DNA of 64,000 bases from Salinibacterium xinjiangense (GTDB lineage Bacteria > Actinomycetota > Actinomycetes > Actinomycetales > Microbacteriaceae), in assembly GCF_014645015.1 (NCBI RefSeq), contig NZ_BMLC01000001.1:372001-436000 (forward strand), in the 5' to 3' direction. The notes under the pieces are model-generated. The model was not told the DNA's origin. It was given only the letters and a program-made list of their open reading frames with translations, and did not search any database. The stretch's first letter is position 1. Each line of letters starts with the position of its first letter. Below, piece after piece: positions 45,418 to 54,497 of the stretch. The translations under genes and the position numbers were made by a program.

Positions 45418-46611
45418 TTAGTCGATGATCGCGAGGCAATCGTCAAAACAGTGCACGAACCTGCCGGTCTCACCTGACAGCGTTCGGCGGGCCACGAGCA
45501 GTTTGCGGGCGGCCTCATCGATTGTGGTCGTCGGGATGGAGCCGTCATCGACGGCGGCGTGCACGGCGGCAACCACAGCCGGAACGTCGACATGCTGCAC
45601 GTACAGCAGCATCGTGTTTCCCGCGGCGACGGCGAGTACCGCGTTCTGGCCCTGAGACAGATATTCGGGCCTGCCCGAGTTCTCGAGCATGTTCATGTCG
45701 TCCGTGATGGTGATGCCGTCGAACCCGAGGTCGTCGCTCAGGATCTCGTGCCAGCGCGCTGAAAGCGTCGCCGGAACTACGTCGACAGCATCGAACTGGA
45801 GGTGCCCGAACATGACGACCTCTGCGCCAGCATCGACGCCCGCCTCGAACGGGGGCGCGTGCTCCGCTCGCCACTGCGGCAGGGTCAGATTGGTTCGCGG
45901 CACATCCGAGTGGGAGTCGCCGGGAGCCGCACCATGGCCCGGGAAATGCTTGAGCGTCGACAGCACCTCGTCACGCTCACCGGTGACGGCCGCCGCTACC
46001 CTGGCCGCGACATCCTGTGCCGTCGATCCCGGTGACCGGTCGTACAGGAACGACGAAGGATCTGACACGACGTCGGCAATGATTCCGAAATTCATGGTGA
46101 TTCCCGAAGCCGCGAGCAGCCTCCCCCGCTGAGCGAAGGCAGTTTCGCCGTCGGGCGCCGGGAGGTTCCGCAATTCGAAAGCCGACGGCAGGTCATCAGA
46201 CTGGATGCGACGGACGACCCCGCCCTCCTGGTCTGTCGCCACCAGCACGGGCAGCCCCGCCTCACCGGCCATCGTCGCGGTCATGGCCCCCAGGTCGTTC
46301 ACGCTGCCCGGGATGTTGTCGCCCATCAGGATCAGCCCACCGAGGCCCTGCCCCGAGGCGTACTGGCCCAGGCCCATAGCGTCGAGACCAGGCTGGTGGG
46401 CCATGATCATCGACCGGATCTTGTCGTCGAGCGTCATGACGCTGAGCCTGTCATCCGCGTACTGCTGCACGGGGTCAACAGGCGGCGGCCGCGATGCGAT
46501 CGGGGAGGTCGCCGCGGGAGTCGGCGGCGGCGTGCACCCGGCGAGCGCCGAGACGCCTACCAGCAGCGCCAGCGACACGCGTGCCGCGCGCCATCGCGGG
46601 GCTGGAATCAT
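45418..46611 (-). CDS. Lipoprotein glycoside hydrolase family 3 (beta-N-acetylhexosaminidase type)
   Basis: 397 residues. Lipobox LAGC near residue 25 anchors it outside the membrane. The GH3 domain carries VATDQEGGVVRRIQ, STLKHFPGHGAAPGDSH (NagZ-type His/Asp dyad loop) and GFDGITITDDMNML with the Asp nucleophile. Enzymes of this type release terminal GlcNAc from muropeptides, so a role in peptidoglycan turnover is likely. It starts five bases after the stop of the hypothetical gene at 46617. Confidence 0.9.
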   Translation of the reverse strand: MIPAPRWRAARVSLALLVGVSALAGCTPPPTPAATSPIASRPPPVDPVQQYADDRLSVMTLDDKIRSMIMAHQPGLDAMGLGQYASGQGLGGLILMGDNIPGSVNDLGAMTATMAGEAGLPVLVATDQEGGVVRRIQSDDLPSAFELRNLPAPDGETAFAQRGRLLAASGITMNFGIIADVVSDPSSFLYDRSPGSTAQDVAARVAAAVTGERDEVLSTLKHFPGHGAAPGDSHSDVPRTNLTLPQWRAEHAPPFEAGVDAGAEVVMFGHLQFDAVDVVPATLSARWHEILSDDLGFDGITITDDMNMLENSGRPEYLSQGQNAVLAVAAGNTMLLYVQHVDVPAVVAAVHAAVDDGSIPTTTIDEAARKLLVARRTLSGETGRFVHCFDDCLAIID

Positions 46612-46616
46612 GTCGC

Positions 46617-47114
46617 TCAGACGGTGACGCCGGAGTCGAGCCAGGTGAGTGAGGCGAACTGCTCCGGGCTGAGCCCGTAATCATCAGTGGAGTGTGCGAT
46701 GACGGCGCGAAGCTCGGGAACCGACGATCCTTCGCGCACGATGATGTCGACACCGGCCGGGGCGCCCAGGGTCTTGGTGAAATGGACCGCGGCGATCGAA
46801 CCATCGTCACTGATGCCGGCGATGTGCCATCGGCTGGTGAACATCTTCATCATCCCGGTACCGCGCCACATGAAACCGTCGTCGATATAGGTGTCTTTTC
46901 CATGGATGTGTTTGTGGGCTCCCGCACGCTTTCCCTGGCCGGCGACATAGGTCACGTCATCGGAAAGCACCAGCGGGTCGCGCGAGATCAGGCCGTATTC
47001 GAAGCGCGGGTTGAGCCGCTCCCCCGACAGCCACACCGGGAAGTTCGTCGCCGCAACGATCCACGTCCCCGGAAGCAGGTCGGCCATGGCCTGGTCATCG
47101 AGTGGCTCGCGCAT
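46617..47114 (-). CDS. Conserved hypothetical protein, lipocalin-like
   Basis: 165 residues. The sequence LLPGTWIVAATNFPVWLSGE, FMWRGTGMMKMFTSRWHIAG and LGAPAGVDIIVREGS suggests a small beta-barrel binding protein of lipocalin type, but no named family is recognised. No signal peptide. A TAGTTT box six bases before the ATG indicates a leaderless transcript. It leads a two-gene unit with the GH3 lipoprotein and diverges from the UbiA gene. Confidence 0.65.
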   Translation of the reverse strand: MREPLDDQAMADLLPGTWIVAATNFPVWLSGERLNPRFEYGLISRDPLVLSDDVTYVAGQGKRAGAHKHIHGKDTYIDDGFMWRGTGMMKMFTSRWHIAGISDDGSIAAVHFTKTLGAPAGVDIIVREGSSVPELRAVIAHSTDDYGLSPEQFASLTWLDSGVTV

Positions 47115-47120
47115 CCGTCC

Positions 47121-47168
47121 AAACTACCGTCGATAGTGCCGCCCGACCTGCGTGTCGGCACATACGAT
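47121..47168. promoter_or_regulatory. Divergent leaderless promoters (hypothetical / UbiA)
   Basis: TAGTTT on the minus strand (47126-47121) is six bases before ATG 47114. TACGAT on the plus strand (47163-47168) is six bases before ATG 47175. Confidence 0.6.
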
Positions 47169-47174
47169 GTCAGG

Positions 47175-48005
47175 ATGCTTCGCACAGCGAGCGCGCTGGC
47201 GCGGTCGACCCACCCCGGCCCGACGGTCGCGGTCACCGCGATCACCGTCATCCTGGGCGTGAGTGTCGGGTTAGCGCCCTGGCAGCTGATAGCACTGGGG
47301 GTCGCGTTCCTGCTGGGCCAGGCGTCGGTAGGCCTGTCAAATGACTGGATCGACGCTGAGCGGGATCGTGCCGTCGGTCGCACCGACAAGCCGATCGCTG
47401 CAGGCCAGCTCAGCGACACGGCCGCCCGAAACGCCGCTGTGGTCAGCGCGACCGCGGCGATTGCTCTCACCCTGCCTCTCGGCTGGGCGGCGACCGTCGC
47501 CCACACGGTGTTCATCGGATCGGCGTGGGCCTATAACCTCGGGATGAAGTCCACGTCGCTGTCGGTCGTTCCCTACATAGTCAGCTTCGGCCTGCTGCCC
47601 CTGATCGTCACCCTGTCACGCAGCGAGCCCGCGCTCGCTTCACCGTGGGCGATTCTTGCGGGTGCGTCACTGGGGGTGTCCGCACACTTCGCCAACGTGC
47701 TGCCGGACCTCGATGACGACAGGGCCACCGGCGTGAGAGGGCTGCCACACCGGTTCGGACCGCGGTCGAGCGGGCTCGTGATTGCGGGAGCACTAGCCGC
47801 CGCATCCGTCAGTATCGTTGTCATGCCGGGACAGGCGCCCGCCTACCTCTACGTCGGCCTGGCGCTCAGCCTGGCGCTGGCCATCTTCTGCGCCGCACTC
47901 ATTGTCCGGGCCGAACCGAGCCGCCTGCTTTTCAGGATCATTATCCTTGGGGCGATTCTCAACGTCGTCATGCTGGCGCTGTCTGGCACCAGGCTGCTTG
48001 CCTAG
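47175..48005 (+). CDS. UbiA family prenyltransferase
   Basis: 276 residues, about nine helices. Both Asp-rich motifs are present: NDWIDAERD in the first half and DLDDDRATG in the second, which bind Mg-diphosphate of the prenyl donor. Acceptor is unknown; the gene is not near menaquinone or carotenoid genes. The start is fixed by the leaderless promoter. Its stop overlaps the convergent MFS gene by three bases. Confidence 0.9.
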   Translation: MLRTASALARSTHPGPTVAVTAITVILGVSVGLAPWQLIALGVAFLLGQASVGLSNDWIDAERDRAVGRTDKPIAAGQLSDTAARNAAVVSATAAIALTLPLGWAATVAHTVFIGSAWAYNLGMKSTSLSVVPYIVSFGLLPLIVTLSRSEPALASPWAILAGASLGVSAHFANVLPDLDDDRATGVRGLPHRFGPRSSGLVIAGALAAASVSIVVMPGQAPAYLYVGLALSLALAIFCAALIVRAEPSRLLFRIIILGAILNVVMLALSGTRLLA

Positions 48006-49417
48006 ACCTCGGGAGCCGTTGGTGCCGACGCGGTCGGATTGCGGATGCCGACGAACGACACGATCCCGCCGAGGAACAGCAGTGCAGCCGTGACCAGCAG
48101 CACGCGGTGAAAGCTCTCGACGTCAAGCTGGCCGGCCACGATCACCCCGATGAGGGCGATCGCGATGAGCCCGGCGACCCTGGCTACGGCGTTATTCGTC
48201 GCCGAACCGATTCCCGCCTGCTGCGACGGGATCGAGCCGAGGATGGCCGAGGTCAGCGGAGCCACCGTGATCGAGATGCCGACCGCGAACACGAGGATGC
48301 CCGGAAGCACGTTCCACCAGTAATTCACGTCATCCCCCATCGTGAGCAGCAGGAGGTAACCGAAGCCGGCGATGATCGGGCCCGCCGTCATGAAGAGCCG
48401 TGGACCGTATTTGCCGCTGAGTGAACCGAAGATTCCCGACAGGAAGACGTTGCCGAGGGAGACGGGCAGGAAGGCCAGCGCGGCGATTGTCGCGGGATAT
48501 CCGGCCACCTGCTGCAGGAAGATCACCACGATGAAGCCACCGATGGAGAGCGCCGCGTAGATGAACATGGTCGCCAGGTTGCCCCACGCGAAGTTGCGAT
48601 TCCGGAAGATACCGAGCGGCAGCATGGGCGCTTTCACGCGAGATTCCCACCAGATGAATGCCGCGAACGAGAGCAGTCCGAGCACGAACGGCAGGAAGAT
48701 CCTGGGGTCTGCCCAGCCGAAGTTGGCCTGCTCGATCAGCGCGAAGACGGGGCCACCGAGGCCGACGATTCCAAGAGCCGCGCCGACGAAGTCGAGCCTG
48801 ACCCCCTCGGCCCTGGTGTCCTTGTGCCTGAGCATGACCAGCAGCACGAGGGTCAGACCGATCGGGATCACGTTGATCGCAAACACGAGCCGCCAGGAAA
48901 GGTAATCGACGAAGAGGCCGCCGATCAGCGGGCCGGCCAGGAACGACGCGCTCGTCCACGCGGTCCAGGTGCCGATGGCCTTCGCCTGGGCCGCTCCGCG
49001 GAAGGTCGAGATGATCAATGCGAGCGAACTGGGCACGAGAAGGGCTCCGGCAATGCCCTGCACTGCCCGCAGGATGATGACCAGCTCGGCCGTCGGGGCT
49101 ATGACGATAAGCACTGATGCCACCCCGAACGCGATGAGTCCGGTGCGCAACACGACGATGCGACCGAAGACATCAGAAAGGGAGCCCGCGAGCAGGATGA
49201 GGGACCCGAGGGTGATCAGGTAGGCGTCGACCACCCATTGCTGGGTCGTGAGCCCCCCACCGAGTTCTTCGCTGATCTTCGGGAGCGCCACGTTTATCAC
49301 AGAACCGTCGAGGAAGGCGACGAACGACGCGAGGATGGCGATCACCAGGATGAGTCGCTGTTCGCGGGTCATCCCGGGCTGGATGGGGGTTTCTGACGTC
49401 ACTGGCTCATTCAACAC
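48002..49417 (-). CDS. DHA2 family MFS drug efflux transporter (EmrB/QacA type)
   Basis: About 471 residues from GTG 49417; starts at 49501 or at the internal GTG of NEPVTSETP are alternatives. Fourteen hydrophobic segments and motif D1 (FLDGSVINVALPKI) plus the GSLSDVFGRIVVLR loop define a proton-driven 14-helix exporter. Motif C is seen in QGIAGALLVPSSLALI. Substrates cannot be predicted. It diverges from the flavoprotein gene. Confidence 0.9.
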   Translation of the reverse strand: MLNEPVTSETPIQPGMTREQRLILVIAILASFVAFLDGSVINVALPKISEELGGGLTTQQWVVDAYLITLGSLILLAGSLSDVFGRIVVLRTGLIAFGVASVLIVIAPTAELVIILRAVQGIAGALLVPSSLALIISTFRGAAQAKAIGTWTAWTSASFLAGPLIGGLFVDYLSWRLVFAINVIPIGLTLVLLVMLRHKDTRAEGVRLDFVGAALGIVGLGGPVFALIEQANFGWADPRIFLPFVLGLLSFAAFIWWESRVKAPMLPLGIFRNRNFAWGNLATMFIYAALSIGGFIVVIFLQQVAGYPATIAALAFLPVSLGNVFLSGIFGSLSGKYGPRLFMTAGPIIAGFGYLLLLTMGDDVNYWWNVLPGILVFAVGISITVAPLTSAILGSIPSQQAGIGSATNNAVARVAGLIAIALIGVIVAGQLDVESFHRVLLVTAALLFLGGIVSFVGIRNPTASAPTAPEV

Positions 49418-49521
49418 CCGAGCGCGGTGATCCTCCGGCAACTGCGGCGGCGAGCACAGCATCGGGCGCGCGGGTTCGCTCGAATGCAGAGCTGCGCGCA
49501 TTGCGGGGGCAGAATGGGCGG

Positions 49522-50754
49522 GTGAGCATTGGAACCAACTGGGCGAAATACCACGAGTATCGCGCCACCACCCTTCACCAGCCGGGCACGATCGATGAAC
49601 TGCAGGAGATCGTCTCGACGGCTCCGAAGATCCGGGCGCTCGGCAGCAGGCACTCGTTCAATGATCTTGCTGACTCCGCCGAACTCGTCAGCCTCACGGC
49701 GATGGATCCGAATATCGTCATCGACGATGAGACGGATACCGTGTCGTTCTCGGCCGGGCTCACCTATGGGGAACTCGGGGTGGTACTGCAGGATGCCGGC
49801 TGGGCCCTTCGCAACCTGGCGTCGTTGCCGCATATCTCCGTGGCCGGCGCGATCGCGACCGGTACGCACGGTTCTGGTGTCAACAACGGCACCCTCGCCC
49901 GCGCAGTCTCCGGGCTCGACATCGTCACCGCGAGCGGGGAATTACGTAGCATCGGCCCGGTCGACCCAGAGTTCGACGGCGCCGTCGTCTCGCTGGGTAG
50001 CCTGGGGATCGTCTCCAGGATCACCCTCGACATCGAGCCGACCTTCGACGTGAGACAGGATGTGTTCACCGGTCTCACCTGGAGCTCACTGCTCGAGAAT
50101 TACGACGGCATCGTGTCGCGGGCCTACAGCACCAGCATCTTCACCCGGTGGGTGGGTGACGCGGTGGGCGACGTCTGGCTGAAATCCAGGATCGGCGACC
50201 GCAAGCCCCCGCAGGAGCTCTTCGGCGCCGCACTCGCCACGACCGAGTTGCACCCGCTACCGGGCGCGTCATCCAGCAGCACAACGACCCAGGGCGGAAT
50301 CCCGGGGCCGTGGATCGACAGGCTCCCCCACTTCAGGATGGGGTTCACCCCGAGCAACGGCGACGAACTGCAGACCGAATACCTCGTGCCGAGGCGGCAT
50401 GCGGTCTCTGCCATCTCCGCGGTCCGTCAGCTTGGCGACCGCATCGCGCCCCACCTGCACGTCTCGGAACTTCGGACGATGGCGGCCGATTCGCTGTGGC
50501 TGAGTGGCGCATACGAGACCGATGCGGTGGGCATCCACTTCACCTGGAAGTTCGAGCCGGACGCAGTGTTGGCACTGTTGCCGGTGATTGAGGATGCCCT
50601 GGCACCGTTCGACGCGCGCCCGCACTGGGGCAAGCTGTTCCACGCGGTGCGGCGGGAGCTGTATCCGAAACTCGGCGACTTCGTTGCACTCGCCGAGGAA
50701 CTCGACCCGACGGGCAAGTTTCGCAACGACTACCTGGAACGCAACGTCTTCTAG
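49522..50754 (+). CDS. FAD-linked alditol/sugar-lactone oxidase
   Basis: 410 residues from GTG 49522. The PCMH FAD domain has IRALGSRHSFNDLA, whose His is the usual covalent FAD attachment site, and ISVAGAIATGTHGSG. The C-terminal ALO domain ends FRNDYLERNVF. The set matches alditol (xylitol/sorbitol) oxidases of actinobacteria rather than eukaryotic arabinonolactone oxidase. They make H2O2 while oxidising polyols. CAGAAT six bases before the GTG may be a leaderless -10. Confidence 0.88.
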   Translation: MSIGTNWAKYHEYRATTLHQPGTIDELQEIVSTAPKIRALGSRHSFNDLADSAELVSLTAMDPNIVIDDETDTVSFSAGLTYGELGVVLQDAGWALRNLASLPHISVAGAIATGTHGSGVNNGTLARAVSGLDIVTASGELRSIGPVDPEFDGAVVSLGSLGIVSRITLDIEPTFDVRQDVFTGLTWSSLLENYDGIVSRAYSTSIFTRWVGDAVGDVWLKSRIGDRKPPQELFGAALATTELHPLPGASSSSTTTQGGIPGPWIDRLPHFRMGFTPSNGDELQTEYLVPRRHAVSAISAVRQLGDRIAPHLHVSELRTMAADSLWLSGAYETDAVGIHFTWKFEPDAVLALLPVIEDALAPFDARPHWGKLFHAVRRELYPKLGDFVALAEELDPTGKFRNDYLERNVF

Positions 50755-50781
50755 CGGGAGGGTCGGCCAGCGGAAGTTCGT

Positions 50782-53325
50782 CTAGCCGACCATGCCCACG
50801 GAGGTCACCCGCACGACGGCCAGGCCCTGCTCTGCCGACTCCGCGAGGTCGATCGTGGCACTGATGCCCCAATCGTGATCACCGGCTGGGTCGTCAAATA
50901 CCTGTCTCACGGTCCACTGCTGCGGCCCCTCCGTGATATCGATCATCGACGGGCCGCGCGCATCACCGCCGGTGCCCAGCGTGTCGTGTTCGTCGAAATA
51001 CAGGTCCATCGCGTCGGCCCAGGCGTCGGCCGTGAATCCGGATGCCGCATCCAGCTCCCCGAGAGCCTCCCAGTTCTCGAGCGCCGCCAGTTGCACCCGG
51101 CGGAAAAGCTCGTTGCGCACCAGCACACGGAAGGCCCGCGGATTCGCGAGCACACTGGGCGGAGCCGGAGGAACGACGGGAGCCGTGGGGTCGGCCGACG
51201 GGTTGACCATCGCCTCCCACTCGTCGAGCAGGCTCGAGTCGACCTGGCGCACGAGCTCGCCTAACCACTCGATCACGTCAAGCAGCTCCTCGGTCTTCGC
51301 GTCATCCGGGATCGTCTGGCGCGCGGCGCGATAGGCGTCGGAAAGGTAGCGCAGCACGAGTCCCTCGCGCGGCGCGAGCTGGTAGAAGCCGGTGAAGTCG
51401 GCAAAGGTCATGGCTCGCTCATACATGTCACGCACGACCGATTTGGGGCTCAGCGCGAAGTCGCCGATCCACGGCTGGGTCGCCGAATACTGCTCGAACG
51501 CTGCATCGAGCAACTCTTCCAGTGGCTTGGGCCAGGTCACCTGCTCGAGAAGTTCCATGCGCTGGTCGTACTCGATGCCCTCGGCCTTCATCGCGGCGAC
51601 CGCCTCGCCACGGGCCATGAACTGCTGCTGCTGGAGCACGGGCCGGGGATCGTCGAGGGTCGACTCGAGGATCGAGATCATGTCGAGCGGGTAGGTGGGC
51701 GATTCAGGATCGAGCAGTTCGAACACCGCCAGCGCGAAGGGCGAGAGCGGCTGGTTGAGCGCGAAATTCGGCTGCAGGTCGACGGTCAACCGGATCTCGA
51801 TGGACTCTTCGAATGTCTCGACCAGCTCCCCATCGTAGAGCGCCATCACGGGGACGGTGATCTGTTCGACCACTCCCGCGGCGCGCAATGTCCGGTAGAT
51901 CGCGAGCGCCTGACGCGCCAGCGCGAGCTTGCCGTTCCAGCTCTCGTGGCTGTCGAAGATCAGGTCCCGCATCGTCCCGAACGCGTCGCCGCCGCGGGCG
52001 ATCACGTTGAGAATCATCGAATGGCTGACCTTCATGTGACTCGTCAGCAATTCCGGCTCCGCGGCGATCATCCGCTCGAAGCTCGGCTGCCCCCACGACA
52101 CGAAACCCTCCGGTGCCTTTTTGCGCACGATCTTGCGCACCTTCTTGGGGTCGTCGCCCGCCTTCGCCACGAGCCTCGCGTTCTCCGCCTCGTGGTCTGG
52201 TGCCTCCGCGACGACGGTTCCGGCGGTGTCGTAGCCGGCGCGACCCGCCCTGCCCGCGATCTGGTGGAATTCGCGAGCGCTCAGCTGGCGCATCCTGATG
52301 CCGTCATATTTGGTGAGAGCCGTCAGCAGCACGGTGCGGATGGGCACGTTGATGCCCACGCCCAGGGTGTCCGTGCCGCAGATCACCCGCAGCAGCCCGC
52401 GCTGGGCGAGCTGCTCGACGAGTCGGCGGTACTTGGGCAGCATGCCGGCATGATGCACCCCGATACCGGATCGGATCAGGCGGCTGAGGGTCTGCCCGAA
52501 CCTGGTAGTGAAGCGGAATCCGCCGATCGCCTCGGCTATCTCATCGCGCTGCTCACGGCTGATGATCTTCATGCTCGTCATGGCCTGCGCTCGCTCGAGC
52601 GCGGCCGCTTGCGAGAAGTGCACGATGTAGATGGGTGATTGCCCGGTAGCGAGCAGCTCCTCGATCGTCTCGTGCACGGGCGTCATCGCGTAGGAATAAT
52701 GCAGAGGCACCGGCCGGTCGACGCCCGTGATGAGGGCGGTTTCGCGGCCGGTGCGCCGCGTGAGGTCGTCGGCGATGGGTTTCATATCGCCGAGAGTCGC
52801 CGACATCAGGATGAACTGCACCCGCGGCAGTGTCAGCAACGGCACCTGCCACGCCCAGCCACGCTCGGGGTCGGCGTAGAAGTGGAACTCATCCATCACC
52901 ACCTGGTCGACCTCGGCGTCTGCACCCTGCCTGAGGGCGATGTTGGCGAGGATCTCGGCCGTGCAGCAAATGATCGGGGCATCCGGATTCACACTCGAGT
53001 CGCCTGTCACCATCCCGACGTTGTCGGCGCCGAAGATATCGACGAGGGCGAAGAACTTCTCGCTGACGAGGGCCTTGATCGGGGCCGTGTAAAACGTGCG
53101 CCTGCCCTGCGCCAGCGCGGTGAAGTGGGCGGCGATCGCGACGAGGGATTTTCCGGTTCCCGTCGGGGTGCTCAGGATGATGTTGGCACCTGAGACGATC
53201 TCGATGAGAGCTTCGTCCTGGGCAGGATAGAGCGGCAACCCGCGGCCCTCGGCCCATCCCGCGAATACCGTGTATGCGGCATCCGCATCGTATGGACTCG
53301 GCGCGAGGTCGAGGAGTGATGCCAT
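50782..53325 (-). CDS. DEAD/DEAH-box RNA helicase with DUF3516 C-terminus
   Basis: 847 residues. Motif I STPTGTGKS, motif II DEFH (VVMDEFHFYADPERG), motif III SATLG and motif VI HQIAGRAGRAG place it among Ski2/Mtr4-like helicases. The C-terminal half is the DUF3516 domain found only with these helicases in actinobacteria. RNA processing or decay is likely; no partner is visible. ATG 53325 has TACGGT six bases upstream (leaderless). Confidence 0.92.
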   Translation of the reverse strand: MASLLDLAPSPYDADAAYTVFAGWAEGRGLPLYPAQDEALIEIVSGANIILSTPTGTGKSLVAIAAHFTALAQGRRTFYTAPIKALVSEKFFALVDIFGADNVGMVTGDSSVNPDAPIICCTAEILANIALRQGADAEVDQVVMDEFHFYADPERGWAWQVPLLTLPRVQFILMSATLGDMKPIADDLTRRTGRETALITGVDRPVPLHYSYAMTPVHETIEELLATGQSPIYIVHFSQAAALERAQAMTSMKIISREQRDEIAEAIGGFRFTTRFGQTLSRLIRSGIGVHHAGMLPKYRRLVEQLAQRGLLRVICGTDTLGVGINVPIRTVLLTALTKYDGIRMRQLSAREFHQIAGRAGRAGYDTAGTVVAEAPDHEAENARLVAKAGDDPKKVRKIVRKKAPEGFVSWGQPSFERMIAAEPELLTSHMKVSHSMILNVIARGGDAFGTMRDLIFDSHESWNGKLALARQALAIYRTLRAAGVVEQITVPVMALYDGELVETFEESIEIRLTVDLQPNFALNQPLSPFALAVFELLDPESPTYPLDMISILESTLDDPRPVLQQQQFMARGEAVAAMKAEGIEYDQRMELLEQVTWPKPLEELLDAAFEQYSATQPWIGDFALSPKSVVRDMYERAMTFADFTGFYQLAPREGLVLRYLSDAYRAARQTIPDDAKTEELLDVIEWLGELVRQVDSSLLDEWEAMVNPSADPTAPVVPPAPPSVLANPRAFRVLVRNELFRRVQLAALENWEALGELDAASGFTADAWADAMDLYFDEHDTLGTGGDARGPSMIDITEGPQQWTVRQVFDDPAGDHDWGISATIDLAESAEQGLAVVRVTSVGMVG

Positions 53326-53331
53326 GAGACC

Positions 53332-53337
53332 ACCGTA
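53332..53337 (-). promoter_or_regulatory. Leaderless -10 box of the DUF3516 helicase
   Basis: TACGGT on the minus strand, six bases before the ATG. Confidence 0.55.
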
Positions 53338-53373
53338 ACCGGCTCAGACTCACGCCCGCCCCGCAGGGCACGC

Positions 53374-53470
53374 CATCCCTCCCGAAATGACGGAGGTTGT
53401 CATCCTGCGCCAGTCAATCCCGCGGCTCTTCCCGACGTTGGGCCGCGTTCTCCGTCATTTCGGAAGGATG
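53374..53470. repeat. Palindromic intergenic element with nested hairpin
   Basis: CCGAAATGACGGAG (53382-53395) and its exact inverse (53450-53463) form the outer arms, and the pairing extends outward to CATCC/GGATG. An inner stem CGCGGC/GCCGCG lies at 53421-53426 and 53442-53447. Its organisation and the AAATGA(A/C)GGA core resemble the element at 20043-20121. Confidence 0.7.
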
Positions 53471-53555
53471 GTGCAGCGCTGCTGGCCGGTATGGCAGCGC
53501 GCCATACGTTTCGCGTCGGTATCGTCCCGGCCCTCCGACCGAGCGACGGACGACC

Positions 53556-54488
53556 TCAGGCCGTGTGCTCGGCGGCAACCCTGGCGTACACGGTCTCGAC
53601 ATAGGCCCAGAATCCGCTGACATCGAGCTTCGTGGCCACGAGTGCATTGGGTGATGGTGAGTCGAAATCGACCACCGTCATGCCCGTGGTGAACTCGCCC
53701 GTCGTCTCGATGTCGACTCGTGCCAGACGGCAATCGAACAAATCGGGTCGCGCCACATACGCCACAGCGCAGACGTCGTGCACGGCCTGCCCGTCCCAGT
53801 CCGGAACATTCGGATTGAAGTAGAAGGTCGACAGCGGCACGATCAGCTCGTCGGCGAGCGCGCCCAGCTTTTTCATCCTGTCGATCACTATCGAGTTCGC
53901 CTGCGCCTGCAGGGTCAGGTCGAGCCCGATCATCGTCACGCGCCAGTCGGCGTCGAAGACGATCCGCGCTGCCTCGGGGTCGGCCCAGATGTTGAATTCC
54001 GCGGCGGCCGTCGCGTTACCCCTGGTCGATGATCCGCCCATGATCGTGAATGAGGCGGCCCAGCGGGCGATGGCTGGCTCTTTCTCCAGGGCGAGAGCGA
54101 TATTGGTCAGTGGGCCTGTCGCCACGAGGTGGATCGTGCCGGGCGTCGCCGTAATCAACTCGATGATGGCGTCGACTGCGTGGATGCCCGTGACCGCCAG
54201 CGTCGCTTCGGGAAGCACGACGTTGCCGAGGCCGCTGGCCCCGTGCACGTGTGCGGCGTCACGAAACGTCCTCGTGAGCGGCCCAGCGGCACCAGCGGAG
54301 ACGGGAACCTTCGGAAACTTCAGGTACTCCCGCAGCTGAAGTGCGTTCCTGGTCGTGTTCTGGAGGGCAACATTGCCGCCCACCGTCGTGATGCCGACGA
54401 GTTCGATGTTCGGATCGCCGTGGGCGAGAAGCAGCGCCAGCGCGTCATCGAGCCCCGGGTCGCAATCGAGAAGCAGCTTGTAAGGCAT
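53556..54488 (-). CDS. Inosine-uridine preferring nucleoside hydrolase
   Basis: 310 residues. The calcium-binding N-terminus DCDPGLDDALALLLAHG and the later NIWADPEAARIVFDA and CDVxAVAYV-like segments (HDVCAVAYVARPDLF) are the hallmarks. It cleaves the N-glycosidic bond of ribonucleosides for salvage. A TAGCCT box six bases before the ATG gives a leaderless start; this box begins at the TAG stop of the upstream ParA-type gene. Confidence 0.92.
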   Translation of the reverse strand: MPYKLLLDCDPGLDDALALLLAHGDPNIELVGITTVGGNVALQNTTRNALQLREYLKFPKVPVSAGAAGPLTRTFRDAAHVHGASGLGNVVLPEATLAVTGIHAVDAIIELITATPGTIHLVATGPLTNIALALEKEPAIARWAASFTIMGGSSTRGNATAAAEFNIWADPEAARIVFDADWRVTMIGLDLTLQAQANSIVIDRMKKLGALADELIVPLSTFYFNPNVPDWDGQAVHDVCAVAYVARPDLFDCRLARVDIETTGEFTTGMTVVDFDSPSPNALVATKLDVSGFWAYVETVYARVAAEHTA

Positions 54489-54497
54489 AGCTCGAGG

